Assembly (NCBI RefSeq): GCF_026914265.1
Contig: NC_069123.1
Coordinates: 49,546,949 to 49,610,948, forward strand
Length of the DNA stretch: 64,000 nt
Reading direction: 5' to 3'
Origin: Mya arenaria
Taxonomy: Eukaryota > Mollusca > Bivalvia > Myida > Myidae
Made by a program: the position numbers and the translations under genes. The notes under the pieces were generated by a model, which was given only the letters and a program-made list of their open reading frames with translations, did no database searches and was not told the origin of the DNA. Positions 33,996 to 47,900 of the stretch are shown here, in pieces; position 1 is the stretch's first letter, and each line of letters opens with the position of its first letter.

Positions 33996-36379
33996 AATAA
34001 TTACCGACACCTTTCTGGAAGTTATTTGAAATTCCACCGTTTTGCAGTCCGGACATACACATGTACCCAATTATAAGTGAATAACATTGTCGTACACAGA
34101 AAACATTAACACACGACGCGTCGATGACGATGTGTTACACTGACGCCACAGGTGTGTAGGTCATGGACAAAGATCAAGGCCCTGGAAAACAGACTGCACA
34201 ATCTACGCAAACCTGTACCCATCTTGCCACGAATCCGTGACACGTCCAACGCAAAACGATTACAGTTTATATATTCCATGTATGCACATATCAATATTTT
34301 GACATATAATGCAAATGCTTGAAAGAAAACCAGCCATGTTTATTTCCCGGGTTGCGATCACACCGGTGTGTCAAAATTATGCTTGCCAAAAAACCAACTT
34401 CTGTTTAAAATTCTCTATTTGCAACCACTCCCTCCTCCAGCCATTCCACAAAAGGTGCATTTTATCTAACCAGGTACATTGATAAAGGTATTAAACTTTG
34501 TGTGATGTTTTCAAAAACATAATTTATTATAAAATACTTCCTCCCTAGTATAACGGGTCTGTACACCTTATTTGGTCTAGCTACGCCCACGGGCGCATCT
34601 GATCCAAATCATCCTTGATAACCCTGTCTTGAATGGGGTTAACAGTAGACAGTAGGAAAAGCATGTGAAATATGAGGTGAAAAGCAATTTAGGAAGTCAT
34701 CTTAGTATATATATTATTCAATTATTATTTTTATTAATTTTGATTAATTAATTCTGTTTACCCATTTGTTTGCAAAATGATATATAATATAAACTATTTA
34801 TTGTATTACATTGGAAATTATGTTCATGCATCGGTTTGATGTTTCAGTGTACCGGAAATTGCCCTTCATGCCACCGGAAGCAATGCCCCTCCATGCAACC
34901 GGCAGAAATGATCCATCAGTGAGCGGTCATGGTATGAATTTCACAAAGCTTTGAATTTTAGAAAAGAAAATAAGAAAATAATAATTAATGGAACTATCAT
35001 TATTTGAAATAGCTCTTTTGCTTGAATAGTATTAATGCAAAGAACAAATACAATTTAATTACGATTTAAGCCTATGGTGTGAGTATAAAAATGTTTATTA
35101 TACAGATAATGAAAAAGTTATGGTGCTGGTGGTGATGACACTGGTTTTGTTTACAAAAGATGATGAGGTTACGATAGGCCGCTCACCGGACCCCCTGTTT
35201 TCGTACGAGGTCACCATAGTCCCTGACGTCTCCTCCCCCACTCATTGACGCACTTCAACGTCCCTCTCTGCTGTCGTCGACAGATATGTTTAATTTTGCT
35301 CATCTCTGAATATCATAATTTGATATTTGATCTTTTGCACTACAAGGATCAACTATTTTCGAAAAAAATGGAATAGTTTTTACTAAATACGTCACTAAAT
35401 ATTTTCCATTTGCTTCATATTTATCTCCTTTGATGAATTGAAAAAGAACGAAGCAAACTAAGCAAACTTGAATTAAATGAATTTAATAGTATTTATTTAA
35501 TTAAAAGAAATTCACTTATCACACAAAAATGAAGTGTGTTTAATATTATGTTTCAATACTCTATAGATATTATTAAATCAATAAAGTGTAAGAGAGTCAA
35601 AACATATTAAAATAATCTAAATTTAAGAAATACACGAAAATCAAATTGACAGTTTCTGTTGGTTTTAGAAATTTTACAGTGAAAGTGTAAAAAGTGCCAG
35701 CATTTTCCCCAAGATTTCTTTTACCAAACCCGGGTAGCAGTAACTGTTTATTTCATTTTCTTATATATTATTGCATACTATTTCACATTGGTGCAGACAT
35801 ATTTATGATAACGGTAGGTCACTTCGTTTGTATGGGATTGATGATACTATCTGGAAGCGCATTAGTCAAGGACTTGGGAGTAGGACAGTCTGATGAAATA
35901 TGAAAGTACATGCATAGTTTACATGTTTTAGCGTCCTCGGTACCGGATGTGTTTCCGTCCATGCAACCGGAAGTGACTGAAGTGATGCTACGCCAGTAAG
36001 CAGCTATGGTATGAATTTAACAACACATTGCTGGATTCAATAGCTTGAATATCATTGATGCAACAAAGATGTAAGATATTATGATACTCGAAGTTCATAA
36101 TTAATATTTTAATTACGATGGAAAGGTGATAAAGATGATGATAACGGTGGTACTTCTTGCTGCTACTGCTACTGCTGCTGCTGCTGCTTCTACTACTAAT
36201 ATTGTTGTTATTACATAGGATAATTATGGTGGTATATTAGGTAATCCAAATGTTAGCAGTGACATTATATTAAACATTAATGAAAGCCGTCCTTTTATTT
36301 GGCAGAAAACGCCCCCACAGACCCGTCTTCCCAACAGAGTTATTATGGAGTTTGCCATCAAGGAGTAATATCTCTCTTA
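33996..36379. other. Unassigned stretch with exon-like segments; no firm gene
   Basis: Two related segments begin at CAG/TAG acceptor-like sites and share 'CCATGCAACCGG' and 'ATGGTATGAATTT': about 34848-34932 (one open frame contains PFMPPEAMPLHATGRN) and about 35932-36010 (one frame contains SSVPDVFPSMQPEVTEVMLR). A third open segment, 36305-36368, ends in TAA (RLPNRVIMEFAIKE). Phases between them were not reconciled. A CTG/CTA trinucleotide run lies near 36160-36200. They could be a decayed gene or a duplicated non-coding block. Confidence 0.25.
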
Positions 36380-39300
36380 TGGCATGATGGGCGACACCTC
36401 ACCGATGACGCAATTAGTGATACCTAACCGATGACGCAATGGGTAATACCTAACCGATGAAGCTTTGGGCGGAACATCACCGATGACGCAATGGGTGATA
36501 CCTCATCGATGACGCTATTGGCGGCACCTCACCGATGACGCAAATGGCGTCACCTCACCGATGACGCAAATGGCTACACGTCATCGATGACGCAAATGGC
36601 GACACCTCACTGATGACGCAACAGGCGACGCCTCACCGATGACGCTATGGGTGACATTTCACCGATGACGCAAATGGCGACACTTCATCGACAAGGAAAC
36701 CTCACCGACTAGGCTATGGGAGACAACTCACCGATGACGCTATGGGTGATTCCTCAACGATGACGCTATGGGCGATACCTCACCGATGACGCAACAGGCG
36801 ACGCCTCACCGATGACGCTATGGGTGACATTTCACCGATGACGCAAATGGCGACACTTCATCGACAAGGAAACCTCACCGACTAGGCTATGGGCGACAAC
36901 TCACCGATGACGCTATGGGTGTTTCCTCAACGATGACGCTATGGGCGATACCTCACCGATGACGCAATAGGCGACACCTCACCGATGACGCTATGGAAGA
37001 TACCTCAACGATGACGGGGTGGGTGATACCTCATCGATGACGCTATGGGCGACACCTCACCGATGACGCACTGGGCGACACCTCGCCGATGACGCAACGG
37101 GCGACACCTCACCGATGACGCATGGGCGACACCTCACCGATGACGCAATTGGCAACACATCACCGATGACGCAATGGGCGATACCTCACCGATGACGCTA
37201 TGGGCGATACCTCACCGATGACTCAATGGGCGACACTTCATCGATGACGCTATGAACGACACCTCATCGATGACGCTATGGGCGATATCTCACCGATGAC
37301 GCAATGGACGACACTTCATCGATGAGGCTATGGGCGATACCTTACCGATGACGCAATGGGCGACATCTCATCGATGACGCTATGGGCGACGCCTCACCAA
37401 TGACGACACCTCACCGATGACGCAATGGACGACACCTCACCGATAACGAAATTGGTGATACCTCACCGAAGAACAAATGGCGAGCCCTCACCGATTACGA
37501 CACCTCACCGATGCGGCTATGGGCGACACCACAACGATTTAGTTGTGGGTGATACCTCACCGATGACGCAATGGGTGATACCTCACCAATGACGCTATGT
37601 GTTGCACATCACCGATGACGCAATAGGCGACACCTCACCGATGACGCATGGGCGACACCTCACCGATGAAGCAATTGGCAACACATCACCGATGACGCAA
37701 TGGGCGATACCTCACCGATGACGCTATGGGCGATACCTCACCGATGACTCAATGGGCGACACTTCATCGATGACGCTATGAACGACGCCTCATCGATGAC
37801 GCTATGGGCGATATCTCACTGATGATGCAATGGACGACACTTCATCGATGAGGCTATGGGTGATACCTCACCGATGACGCAATGGGCGACATCTCATCGA
37901 TGACGCTATGGGCGACACCTCACCGATGACGCAATGGGCGACGCCTCACCAATGACGACACCTCACCGATGACGCAATGGACGACACCTCACCGATAACG
38001 AAATTGGTGATACCTCACCGATCACGACACCTCACCGATGCGGCTATGGGCGACACCATAACGATTTAGTTGTGGGTGATACCTCACCGATGACGCAATG
38101 GGTGATACCTCACCAATGACGCTATGTGTTGCACATCACCGATGACGCAATAGGCGACACCTCACCGATGACGCAATGGGCGACACCTCACCGATGACGC
38201 TATGGGCGACGCCTCACCGATGAAGACACCTAGACGATGACGCTATGTGCGACGCCTCGTCGATGAGGACGCCTCACCGAAGACGCTATGGGCGACGCCT
38301 CACTGATGGCGACACCTCGACGATGACGCTATGGGCGACGCCTCACTGATGACGACACCTCACCGATGACGCTATGGGCGACGCCTCACCGATGACGACC
38401 CCTCGACGATGACGCTATGGGCGACGCGTCACCGATGACGACCACTCGACGATGACGCTATGGGCGAAGCCTCACCGATGACGTCACCTAACCGAAGATG
38501 CAATGGGCGACGCCTCACTGATAACGACACCTCAATGATGAAGCAATGGGCGACCCATCACCGATAACGATACTTCGACGATGACGCGATGGGCGACGCC
38601 TCACTGATGACGTAATTGGCGAAGCTATACTGATAACGACACCTCGACGTCGACGATGACGCTATGGGCGATGACGCTATGGGCGACCCATCACCGATGA
38701 TGACACTTCGACGTTAACAACACCTCGACGATGACGCGATGGGCGACGCCTCACTGATAACGACATCTCGACGATGACGCAATGGGCGACGCCTCACTGA
38801 TAGCGGCACCTCGACGATGACGTGATGGGCGACGCCTCACTGATAACGACACCTCGACGATGACGCGATGGGCGACGCCTCACTGATAACGCAATTGGCG
38901 AAGCTTAACTGATAACGACACCTCGACGATGACGACACCTCGACGAAGACGCTATGGGCGATGACGCTATGGGCGACCCAGCACCGATGACGACACTTCG
39001 GCGATAACGACTCCTCGACGATGACGACACCTCGACGAAGACGCTATGGGCGATGACGCTATGGGCGACCCATCACCGATGACGACACTTCGGCGATAAC
39101 GACACCTCAACGATGACGCGAATGGCGACGCCTCACTGATGACACTATTGGCGTAGCTTCACTGATAACGACTCCTCGGCGATGACGAGACCTCGACGAT
39201 GACGCTATGGGCGATGATGCTATGGGCGACCCATCACCGATGATGACACTTCGACGATGACGACACCTCGACGATGACGCTTTGGACGACGCCCCAACGA

Positions 39301-42300
39301 TGACGACACATCGACGATGACGCTATGGGCGACGCCTCACCGATGACGATACCTCACCGATGACGCTTTGGGCGACGCCTCACCGATGACGTTACCTCGA
39401 CAATGACGCTTAGGACGACGCCTGACTGAGGACGACACCTCGACGATGACGCTATGGGCGACGCATCACCGATGACGTCACCTCGACAATGACGCTTTGG
39501 GCGACGCCTCACTGAGGACGACACCTCGACGATGACGCTATGGTCGACGCCTCACCGATGACGACACCTCGACGATGACGCTATAGGCGACGCCTCACCG
39601 ATGACGACACCTCGACGATGACGCTATGGGCGTCGCCTCACCGATGACGACACCTCGACGATGACGCTATGAGAGACGCCCAACCGATGACGACACCTCG
39701 ACGATGACGCTATGGGGGACACCTCACCGATGACGACACCTCGACGATGACGCTATGGGCGACGCCCCACCGATCACGACACCTCGACGATGACGCTATG
39801 AGGGACACCTCACCGATGACGACACCTCGACGATGACGCTATGGGCGACGCCCCACCGATGACGACACCTCGACGATGATGCTATAGGCGACGCCTCACC
39901 GATGACGACACATCGACGATGACGCTATGGGCGACGCCTCGCCGATGACGACACATCGACGATGACGCTATGGGCGACGCCCCAACGATGCCGACACCTC
40001 GACGATGACGCTATGGGCGACGCCCCACCGATGACGACACCTCGACGATGACGCTATGGGCGACACCTCACCGATGACGATACCTCGACGATGACGCTAT
40101 TGGCGACGCCTCACCGATGACGACACCTCGACGATGACGCTATGGGCGACACCTCACCGATGACGACACCTCGACGATGACGCTATGGGCGACGCCTCAC
40201 CGATGACGTCACCTAACCGAAGACGCAATGGGCGACGCCTCACTGATAACGACACCTCGACAATGACGCAATGGGCGACGCCTCACTGATAGCGGCACCT
40301 CGACGATGACGTGATGGGCTTTCCATCACCGATGACGACACTTCGACGATGACGCTATGGGCGACGCCTCACTGATAACGCAATTGGCGAAGCTTTACTG
40401 AGAACGACACCTCGACGATGACGACACCTCGACGAAGACGCTATGGGCGATGACGCTATGGGCGACCCATCACCGATGACGACACTTCGGCGATAACGAC
40501 ACCTCGACGATGACGCGATGGGCGACGCCTCACTGATGAAACTATTGGCGTAGCTTCACTGATAACGACTCATCACCGATGACGACACTTCGACGATGAC
40601 GACACCTCGACGATGACGCTTTGGACGACGCCCCAACGATGACGACACATCGACGATGACGCTATGGGCGACGCCTCACCGATGACGATACCTCACCGAT
40701 GACGCTTTGGGCGACGCCTCACCGATGACGTTACCTCGACGATGACGCTTAGGACGACGCATGACTGCGGACGACACCTCGACGATGACGCTATTGGTGA
40801 AGCCTCACCGATGACGTCACCTCGACAATGACGCTTTGGGCGACGCCACACTGAGGACGAAACCTCGACGATGACGCTATGGGCGACGCCTCACCGATGA
40901 CGACACCTCGACGATGACGCTATGGGCGACGCCCCACCGATCACGACACCTCGACGATGACGCTATGGGGGACACCTCACCGATGACGACACCTCGACGA
41001 TGACGCTATGGGCGACGCCCCACCGATGACGACACCTCGACGATGATGCTATAGGCGACGCCTCACCGATGACGACACATCGACGATGACGCTATGGGCG
41101 ACGCCTCGCCGATGACGACACATCGACGATGACGCTATGGGCGACGCCCCAACGATGCCGACACCTCGACGATGACGCTATGGGCGACGCCCCACCGATG
41201 ACGACACCTCGACGATGACGCTATGGGCGACACCTCACCGATGACGATACCTCGACGATGACGCCATTGGCGACGCCTCACCGATGACGACACCTCGACG
41301 ATGACGCTATGGGCGACACCTCACCGATGACGACACCTCGACGATGACGCTATGGGCGACGCCTCACCGATGACGTCACCTAACCGAAGAAGCAATTGGC
41401 GACGCCTCACTGATAACGACACCTCGACAATGACGCAATGGGCGACGCCTCACTGATAGCGGCACCTCGACGATGACGTGATGGGCTTTCCATCACCGAT
41501 GACGACACCTCGACGATGACGCTATGGGCAACGCCTCACTGATAACGCAATTGGCGAAGCTTTACTGAGAACGACACCTCGACGATGACGACACCTCGAC
41601 GAAGACGCTATGGGCGATGACGCTATGGGCGACCCATCTCCGATGACGACACTTCGGCGATAACGACACCTCGACGATGACGCGATGGGCGACGCCTCAC
41701 TGATGAAACTATTGGCGTAGCTTCACTGATAACGACCCATCACCGATGACGACACTTCGACGATGACGACACCTCGACGATGACGCTTTGGACGACGCCC
41801 CAACGATGACGACACATCGACGATGACGCTATGGGCGACGCCTCACCGATGACGATACCTCACCGATGACGCTTTGGGCGACGCCTCACCGATGACGTTA
41901 CCTCGACAATGACGCTTAGGACGACACATGACTGAGGACGACACCTCGACGATGACGCTATTGGTGAAGCCTCACCGATGACGTCACCTCGACAATGACG
42001 CTTTGGGCGACGCCACACTGAGGACGAAACCTCGACGATGACGCTATGGGCGACGCCTCACCGATGACGACACCTCGACGATGACGCTATGGGTGACGCC
42101 CCACCGATGACGACACCTCGACGATGACGCTATGGGGGCACCTCACCGATGACGACACCTCGACGATGACGCTATGGGCGACGCCCCACCGATGACGACA
42201 CCTCGACGATGACGCTATAGGCGACGCCTCACTGATGACGACACCTCGACGATGACGCTATGGGCGACGCCTCGCCGATGACGACACATCGACGATGACG

Positions 42301-42667
42301 CTATGGGCGACGCCCCAACGATGCCGACACCTCGACGATGACGCTATGGGCGACGCCCCACCGATGCCGACACCTCGACGATGACGCTATGGGCGACACC
42401 TCACCGATGACGATACCTCGACGATGACGCTATTGGCGACGCCTCACCGATGACGACACCTCGACGATGACCCTATGGGCGACACCTCACCGATGACGCT
42501 ATGGGCGACGCCTCACTGATGACGATACCTCGACGATGACGCTATGGGCGACGCCTCACTGATGACGATACCTCGACGATGGCGCTATGGGCGACGCCTC
42601 ACCGATGACGATACCTCGACGATGACGCTATGGGTGACGCCCACCCGATGACGATACCTCACCGATA
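36380..42667. repeat. 6.3 kb CpG-rich minisatellite with nested higher-order repeats
   Basis: The basic unit is about 26 bp (ACCTCACCGATGACGCAATG then GGCGAC). From about 38.2 kb a 43-bp compound unit dominates (GATGACGACACCTCGACGAT, GACGCTATGGGCGACGCCTC, ACC). Longer periods are visible: about 170 bp (CATCGACAAGGAAACCTCAC at both ~36,688 and ~36,858), about 530 bp (ACGATTTAGTTGTGGGTGAT at ~37,534 and ~38,061), and about 1.17-1.33 kb (GATGACGCTTTGGACGACGC at three sites near 39.28, 40.61 and 41.78 kb). Units are not multiples of three and no long ORF exists, so it is non-coding. It contrasts sharply with the AT-rich flanks. Confidence 0.95.
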
Positions 42668-42830
42668 ACACAATCTTGTTACCAGTAATTAATAATTTCA
42701 ATATATGCATTATCTAAGAAGTCGTTAAAGGTGTATCACTCAAGAATTATGCTTTTTATACACGTGTATGTATTGATATTAAATACGAGTGTCACTTTAA
42801 ATTTGTTTTCAACAAAAAAATCGGAGAATT
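42667..42830 (+). repeat. Diverged copy of a PUS3 intron segment
   Basis: The order CAATCTTGTTACCAGTAAT, ATGCATTAT, GTTAAAGGT, ATCACTCAA, TGTATTGAT, TTAAATACGAGTGT matches 3347-3515, the intron tail just before the PUS3-like exon at 3563, in the same orientation. It begins exactly where the minisatellite ends. It may be a segmental duplicate or a dispersed repeat present in both places. The exon itself is not present here. Confidence 0.7.
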
Positions 42831-43408
42831 GCTATAAGTATACATTTATAGTGAACATGTTGATGTTTCTTATTTATAAAACGGTCAAATTTAAAGAATA
42901 AAATGATATGCCTAAACTGTTTTATATTAAATAATAATAATTGACAAGGAACAGTGTATAAGGTTCTTGAAGAATGTTGGCTGTGTCTGCAATTTGTGTG
43001 GTTTGACGCCAGGTCAATCGTAACAACTCGGCCATCTCCGGCAAGCTACAAGATAGACCTCGTAAATAGTAGTAAGGTGATAGATGTGCCCGCCTTCTGG
43101 TAGTAAAATGGTCTGGTAATAGATGTGTCCGACAGTCACCAAAATATATATTCATATAAATGCTATCAGATGCATTTCGGAGGCTGCTAGAATCTACTAC
43201 CGTAAAGTGTGTATTTGTAGACAAAAACATTTTTACTGACTTTTGCTTAAATAAGAAATACTTTGCCTTGCATGATTATTTTGATATAACGTACTTCTTA
43301 TGCCAACATCATGAGTGTGTTGTATAATTTTTACGTATCTTACTTCAAGATCAAGTCAACATTTATTATCCAGCCTTAAATTTGACTTCTTAGTCATATA
43401 CTATTAGC
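42831..43408. other. No supported gene
   Basis: A 102-codon minus-strand frame (42922-43230, with LPEMAELLRLTWRQTTQI) has no recognisable domain and no splice support. Left unassigned. Confidence 0.4.
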
Positions 43409-43410
43409 TT

Positions 43411-43451
<41 letters not shown>

Positions 43452-43489
43452 CCCACCACCACCATCACCATCACCACCAACAACAATAC

Positions 43490-43530
<41 letters not shown>

Positions 43531-43870
43531 CACCACCACCTTCATCACCACCAACAACAACAATACCATCATCATCATCATCGTCGTCGCTGTAGTCGCC
43601 GTCGTCACCACCACCAGTATCATCATCATCAACACAACCACCACCAGCACCACCATCGCCGTCGTCATCATCATCATCACTATCATATCATCATCATTAT
43701 CATCAGCCACAACCACCACCACCATAATCACCATCATCACTGACGTCTACATCGTTGTCGTCGTCATTATCATCATCACCGACATCGTCGCCGTGGTTGT
43801 AGTCTTCATTGTCACCACTACCACCATCATCCTCCTCCTCCTCCTCATCATCATCATACTCATCATTCTA
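43409..43870. repeat. Trinucleotide microsatellite tract (ATC/CAC-rich)
   Basis: Long runs of ATC, interrupted by CACCACCA and GTCGTCGCC blocks. Methionine/valine-rich open frames on the complementary strand are artefacts of the repeat. Confidence 0.95.
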
Positions 43871-44053
43871 ACACATTTTCATCCTCATCATATTAAATAC
43901 AAATCAAACAATTTCAACGTTTAATCATATCTTCCTCAATAATACTCCAATTGTGTGACATGTTTAATAATAGGCCATTGTATATTCTATTATTTAGGTA
44001 ACTAAATTTAGTGTTTATTGTTTGGGTATTTCTTTTGAAGCATTTGTTGATAA

Positions 44054-44368
44054 TGCACCAGTCAATTATAACCACGCCTCTCCTCCAGGTCCGGAAAATA
44101 GCGGGAACTTGGGACTTTCGTTCCTGCCAAGCCCGGGTGAAATCCCCGTCCTGCGGGGAAGAATTGCTGGTAAGATCCCCGTTTAATGCCCTCGCACCCC
44201 AGGGACCCTAGGTAAGGCCAATTCCTCGCTATATTTGGCGCGAAGACAAAACCACCGCACTCACACGGCACTGCAGGGCCACCTGGAAGGTAAAAACACG
44301 GCCAATTTCCCCGCCTTTACCCGGTATACCCCCGGACCTGAGGGCCGTGGTTACAATTGACTGGTGCA
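44054..44368. mobile_element. PIF/Harbinger-like MITE, 315 bp, TAA duplication
   Basis: The left terminus TGCACCAGTCAATTATAACC and the right terminus GGTTACAATTGACTGGTGCA are complementary with one mismatch, extending to about 23 bp. Flanking TAA is present on both sides (44051-44053 and 44369-44371). A 3-bp TWA duplication is the PIF/Harbinger hallmark. The interior is GC-rich and contains further short inverted repeats (CCCGTCCTGCGGGG). No ORF of its own. Confidence 0.85.
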
Positions 44369-44869
44369 TAAATGATATCATAGTTTTGTAGATAGCATTA
44401 TAATAATGTGAAATTTATGTAATAGATCATCAAAATTAAAAAAGTCAACGTGTTATTGATATATTTCTATAATACAGAATATAAAAAACAGCCGAGCTAG
44501 AATGCCATTGTGAATAAAGAAATAAGTTAAATATTCCACATCAATAAATAATCTCTAAGCGAAGTAAGTACTTAACATTTATCAAATCATATCACATTAA
44601 ACTAGGAAATTAGTTGATTTATTAAGGGATTCTTTTTTAAAAAAGTCGATCAAGTTAAACCGACTATCGCACGTGTTGATTACGGACTGTTGTGTTATAA
44701 TTAAAAAAGAAAATTTCTATCCAAGTTCGATATATTTAATAACACCTGCCTCAACGACATTGCTGTGTAAAGTTAAATCTATTTTAGGATGCATGTAAAT
44801 ACACAACATAGATCAAATTAACTGAATACACATAGAAAGTAGTTGATAATAATTAGTTCCTGGAAAAGT

Positions 44870-44873
<4 letters not shown>

Positions 44874-44905
<32 letters not shown>
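44874..44905. repeat. (TA)n microsatellite
   Basis: Uninterrupted TA dinucleotides, about 16 repeats, 90 bp beyond the stop of the first NLR-like gene. Confidence 0.95.
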
Positions 44906-44909
<4 letters not shown>

Positions 44910-44992
44910 GAATGGCACTTCCCCATTGATTGTTTCACTGTTTTTCATCGAACATGAATTCCCATAATCGATGCTAACATTTAACTTATAGT

Positions 44993-47900
44993 TCACATTT
45001 TGGTGAATTTGAAATTAAGCCCTCTACTCGTATATTTAAATTTGAGAACCTCGAAAGACGGCGAACTGTTCATATGTTCTCGGATGTCTTTCATCTCCCT
45101 GGCAGGTTTCACCTTGCACCACTCCATGTAGCATGTAATGGTGTGTGGTATGTTCTGCATCGTCTCTATCAGACTCCGCACCGCCTCCGCTGTCATTTTC
45201 ACCCAGTAAAGTGTAATATCGGTGATGGAGGCTGGAGGGAGGAGGTGGAGCTCACCTATATCTGTACTATGTATGACAAGGCTTTGTAACTGAGGGAGAC
45301 TTGGTAGTGTATCCACAAGTAACTGGACATTCTTAACTATAGTTAACACAACATGTTGTAGTTTACTCCACCTTTGATCGTCTTTAAATAATCTAAATAT
45401 GTACATTTCAACATTCGATGATACACCAGATAAGTAACATGTTGTAATATGTGTTGGATCAACCTGCACACGTGTTGTATTGTTTCCCTCTATACGCAGA
45501 TATTCTAGCCTGTGACACTGGGACAGGTCATACTGCCCATCACGGTACAACAGTGTCACTGCTTTGAGGAAGTCGGAGGAGGATGTGATCACCTCCTGCA
45601 CCTCTTCCCCGTTAATTTGATCATTGCATTCATAGATGTCTAGTGACTGAATACGTTCCTTGTTTATCATCATCAGCTTTTTTAACTCTACGGCATCCTG
45701 GTAACCATCAATACGAAAGTGTGAGATATAGAGCGACATGTCACCATAGTTGTTCGTAATCATGAAGTGTGCGAGATAGAGCGGTATGTCACCATAGTTG
45801 TTCGCCTTGGCTTCACGGTGCCCGGAGAGAATCAGGCGCTGAAGTAGAGAAGCCTCTCTACTGTCGATTGATGGTTGGTATGGTTGTATAGAACTATTGA
45901 TCCATGAAGGCATGTCTGGTATAGAACTATTGACCCATGAAGACATTTGCACACCGAGCTCGGGCTTCATTCCACATATGAAAATAAATGTCTGAGAAAC
46001 ATCTCCCAAGATATTTTCCTTATTATCTTGTTCGTACTTGTTTGATAGCTGACTGAAGTCGTTTTCATTTAAACATAAATGAAGAGCCGCTAAAAACTCT
46101 TGAAGTGTTTTATGAAAGAATGAAAAGTGAGATGATCTCTTGATCAATGAGTTGGATTTCTTCTCCGTGAGTAAGCCAGACTTCAATGCAAATTCAACCT
46201 GCTCCCTGCTTAACAAAGCGTTGACTGTTTTGTCGCTGAAAACAACAGATGAATCTCTGCACTCTGAATACAAAGTTGTGTATGCTAACTTTGCCAGCGC
46301 AAGGTAAACCATGGGATTTCGCATGAAGCATTCGTGTTCCTTTAATACAGATGGCAGTTCAATTTTCGGAATTTTATTCCCGCTTTGCATATCACTAAGT
46401 CGACATGATAGCATGTTTATCACGCCAGCATAAATGTCACATTTTGAATCGGTTAACGATTTGCCCTCGAACCACAGGCACACGAGTTGGGTGATACTGA
46501 TAGGTGCTGACAATAATCCTTTAAGACCCTTCGCTGACACCATTTTCATGAAAGCCTTTGGTGTCCGTTCATCCTTATTTCCCTCATTAAGAATGTTGAT
46601 GATATTTTCCACGAGTTGCCTTGTGTCTGCTGCTCCTTCTATTTCAAGATATTTGTCGATCTTTGAATCCTGCACTCTAAACTGTGACATTCGCCAGGGA
46701 CGCGTTGTCGTGAGGAGTGTGGCCTTGTTGGCCAAACTTCGGAAAGGGGTGACTTTTTCCTCAGTTTTGCAGGTACAGTTTACGTTTTCCGGATGGGTCC
46801 ATTCGTCGAGGCCGTCAGCTATGATTAAACATGTTTCACTTTCCAGCACCGTCTGCGATAGCCGGTAGCCATCATCGGCATCCTTCTCGTTGTAGATTTT
46901 ACGTATAAGTTGATCCTTGATCATTTCTGCTAGATCACACGTTTTACCTGAATCTCGTAGGGTGACATGAAACAAAAATGCAAACTCTTTGAAGAAATCT
47001 GGGTCAGCAAAGCTTGTTTTAATACCGACGTTTTCCTCCGCTGGTAAATACTGGTGAGTCCAATCCAGGGCACACATTATGGAGAATGTGGATTTGCCAT
47101 TGCCCGGTTCTCCAACAAGGAAAACATTTCTGAGCAATTGATCTTCTTTTAAGAAAACATCTGAAAATTTTGCAATATTTTGACCGCTTTCTTTGTTGTC
47201 AATTTTGCCGATTTTTCGATGATCTTTCTCCACAATTTTCGGTGCCACGTAGAATTTCCTGAGTTTGGCGTTCTTTTCTCCGAGAATGGGAGATATCGGC
47301 ATGTCGGCCAAGGTGGTTCGGTAATGGTTTGCCAAACGTAGTCGTAATCCTGAAGTAAATGTAAAGATATATCATTAAAAACATAAAAATAAGAACATAT
47401 ACGTTTGCATTATCACAAAACACTTGGTGAGAAAACAGGAATCAGATTTGTGACAAGACGCTCGGTACAAAAGATAAAAATAAGCAATATCACAAGACCC
47501 TTGATGCAGACGATAAGTAATATCAACAGACGCTTGTTAAGAAGATTAGAAACAGAATTATCAAAAGACGTCTGTTGCAAAAAATAAGTAGCAGCCTTTA
47601 ACAAGAGGCCCGGGACCAAAGATAAGAAGCAGCATTAACACAAGATGCTTGTTACAGAAGATAAGTAGCAGCCTTTACCAAGACATTTAGTCCAGAAGAT
47701 AAGTAACAGCATTATTACAAGACGCTTGGTACATAAAGATAAAGATGAAGAGGCAGAATTATTACAAGACGCTTGTTACAGAAGATAAGAAGCAGCATTA
47801 TCACAAGACGCTTGTTGCAGATGATAAGAAGTAGCATTATCACAAGACGCTTGTTACAGACAATAAAAAGCAGCATTGTCACAAGACTCTCAGTTCCGCA

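Noticed and set aside
36380..42667. CRISPR-like array (short repeats at regular spacing)
   Set aside because: The genome is animal, units are contiguous without unique spacers, and no cas-like gene is present.
43525..43740. Methionine/valine-rich ORF
   Set aside because: Reading of an ATC/CAC trinucleotide tract; no gene context.
46434..46868. 144-codon + strand ORF inside the NLR exon
   Set aside because: Antisense shadow of the NACHT coding sequence; its equivalent at 52098-52571 mirrors the paralogue.
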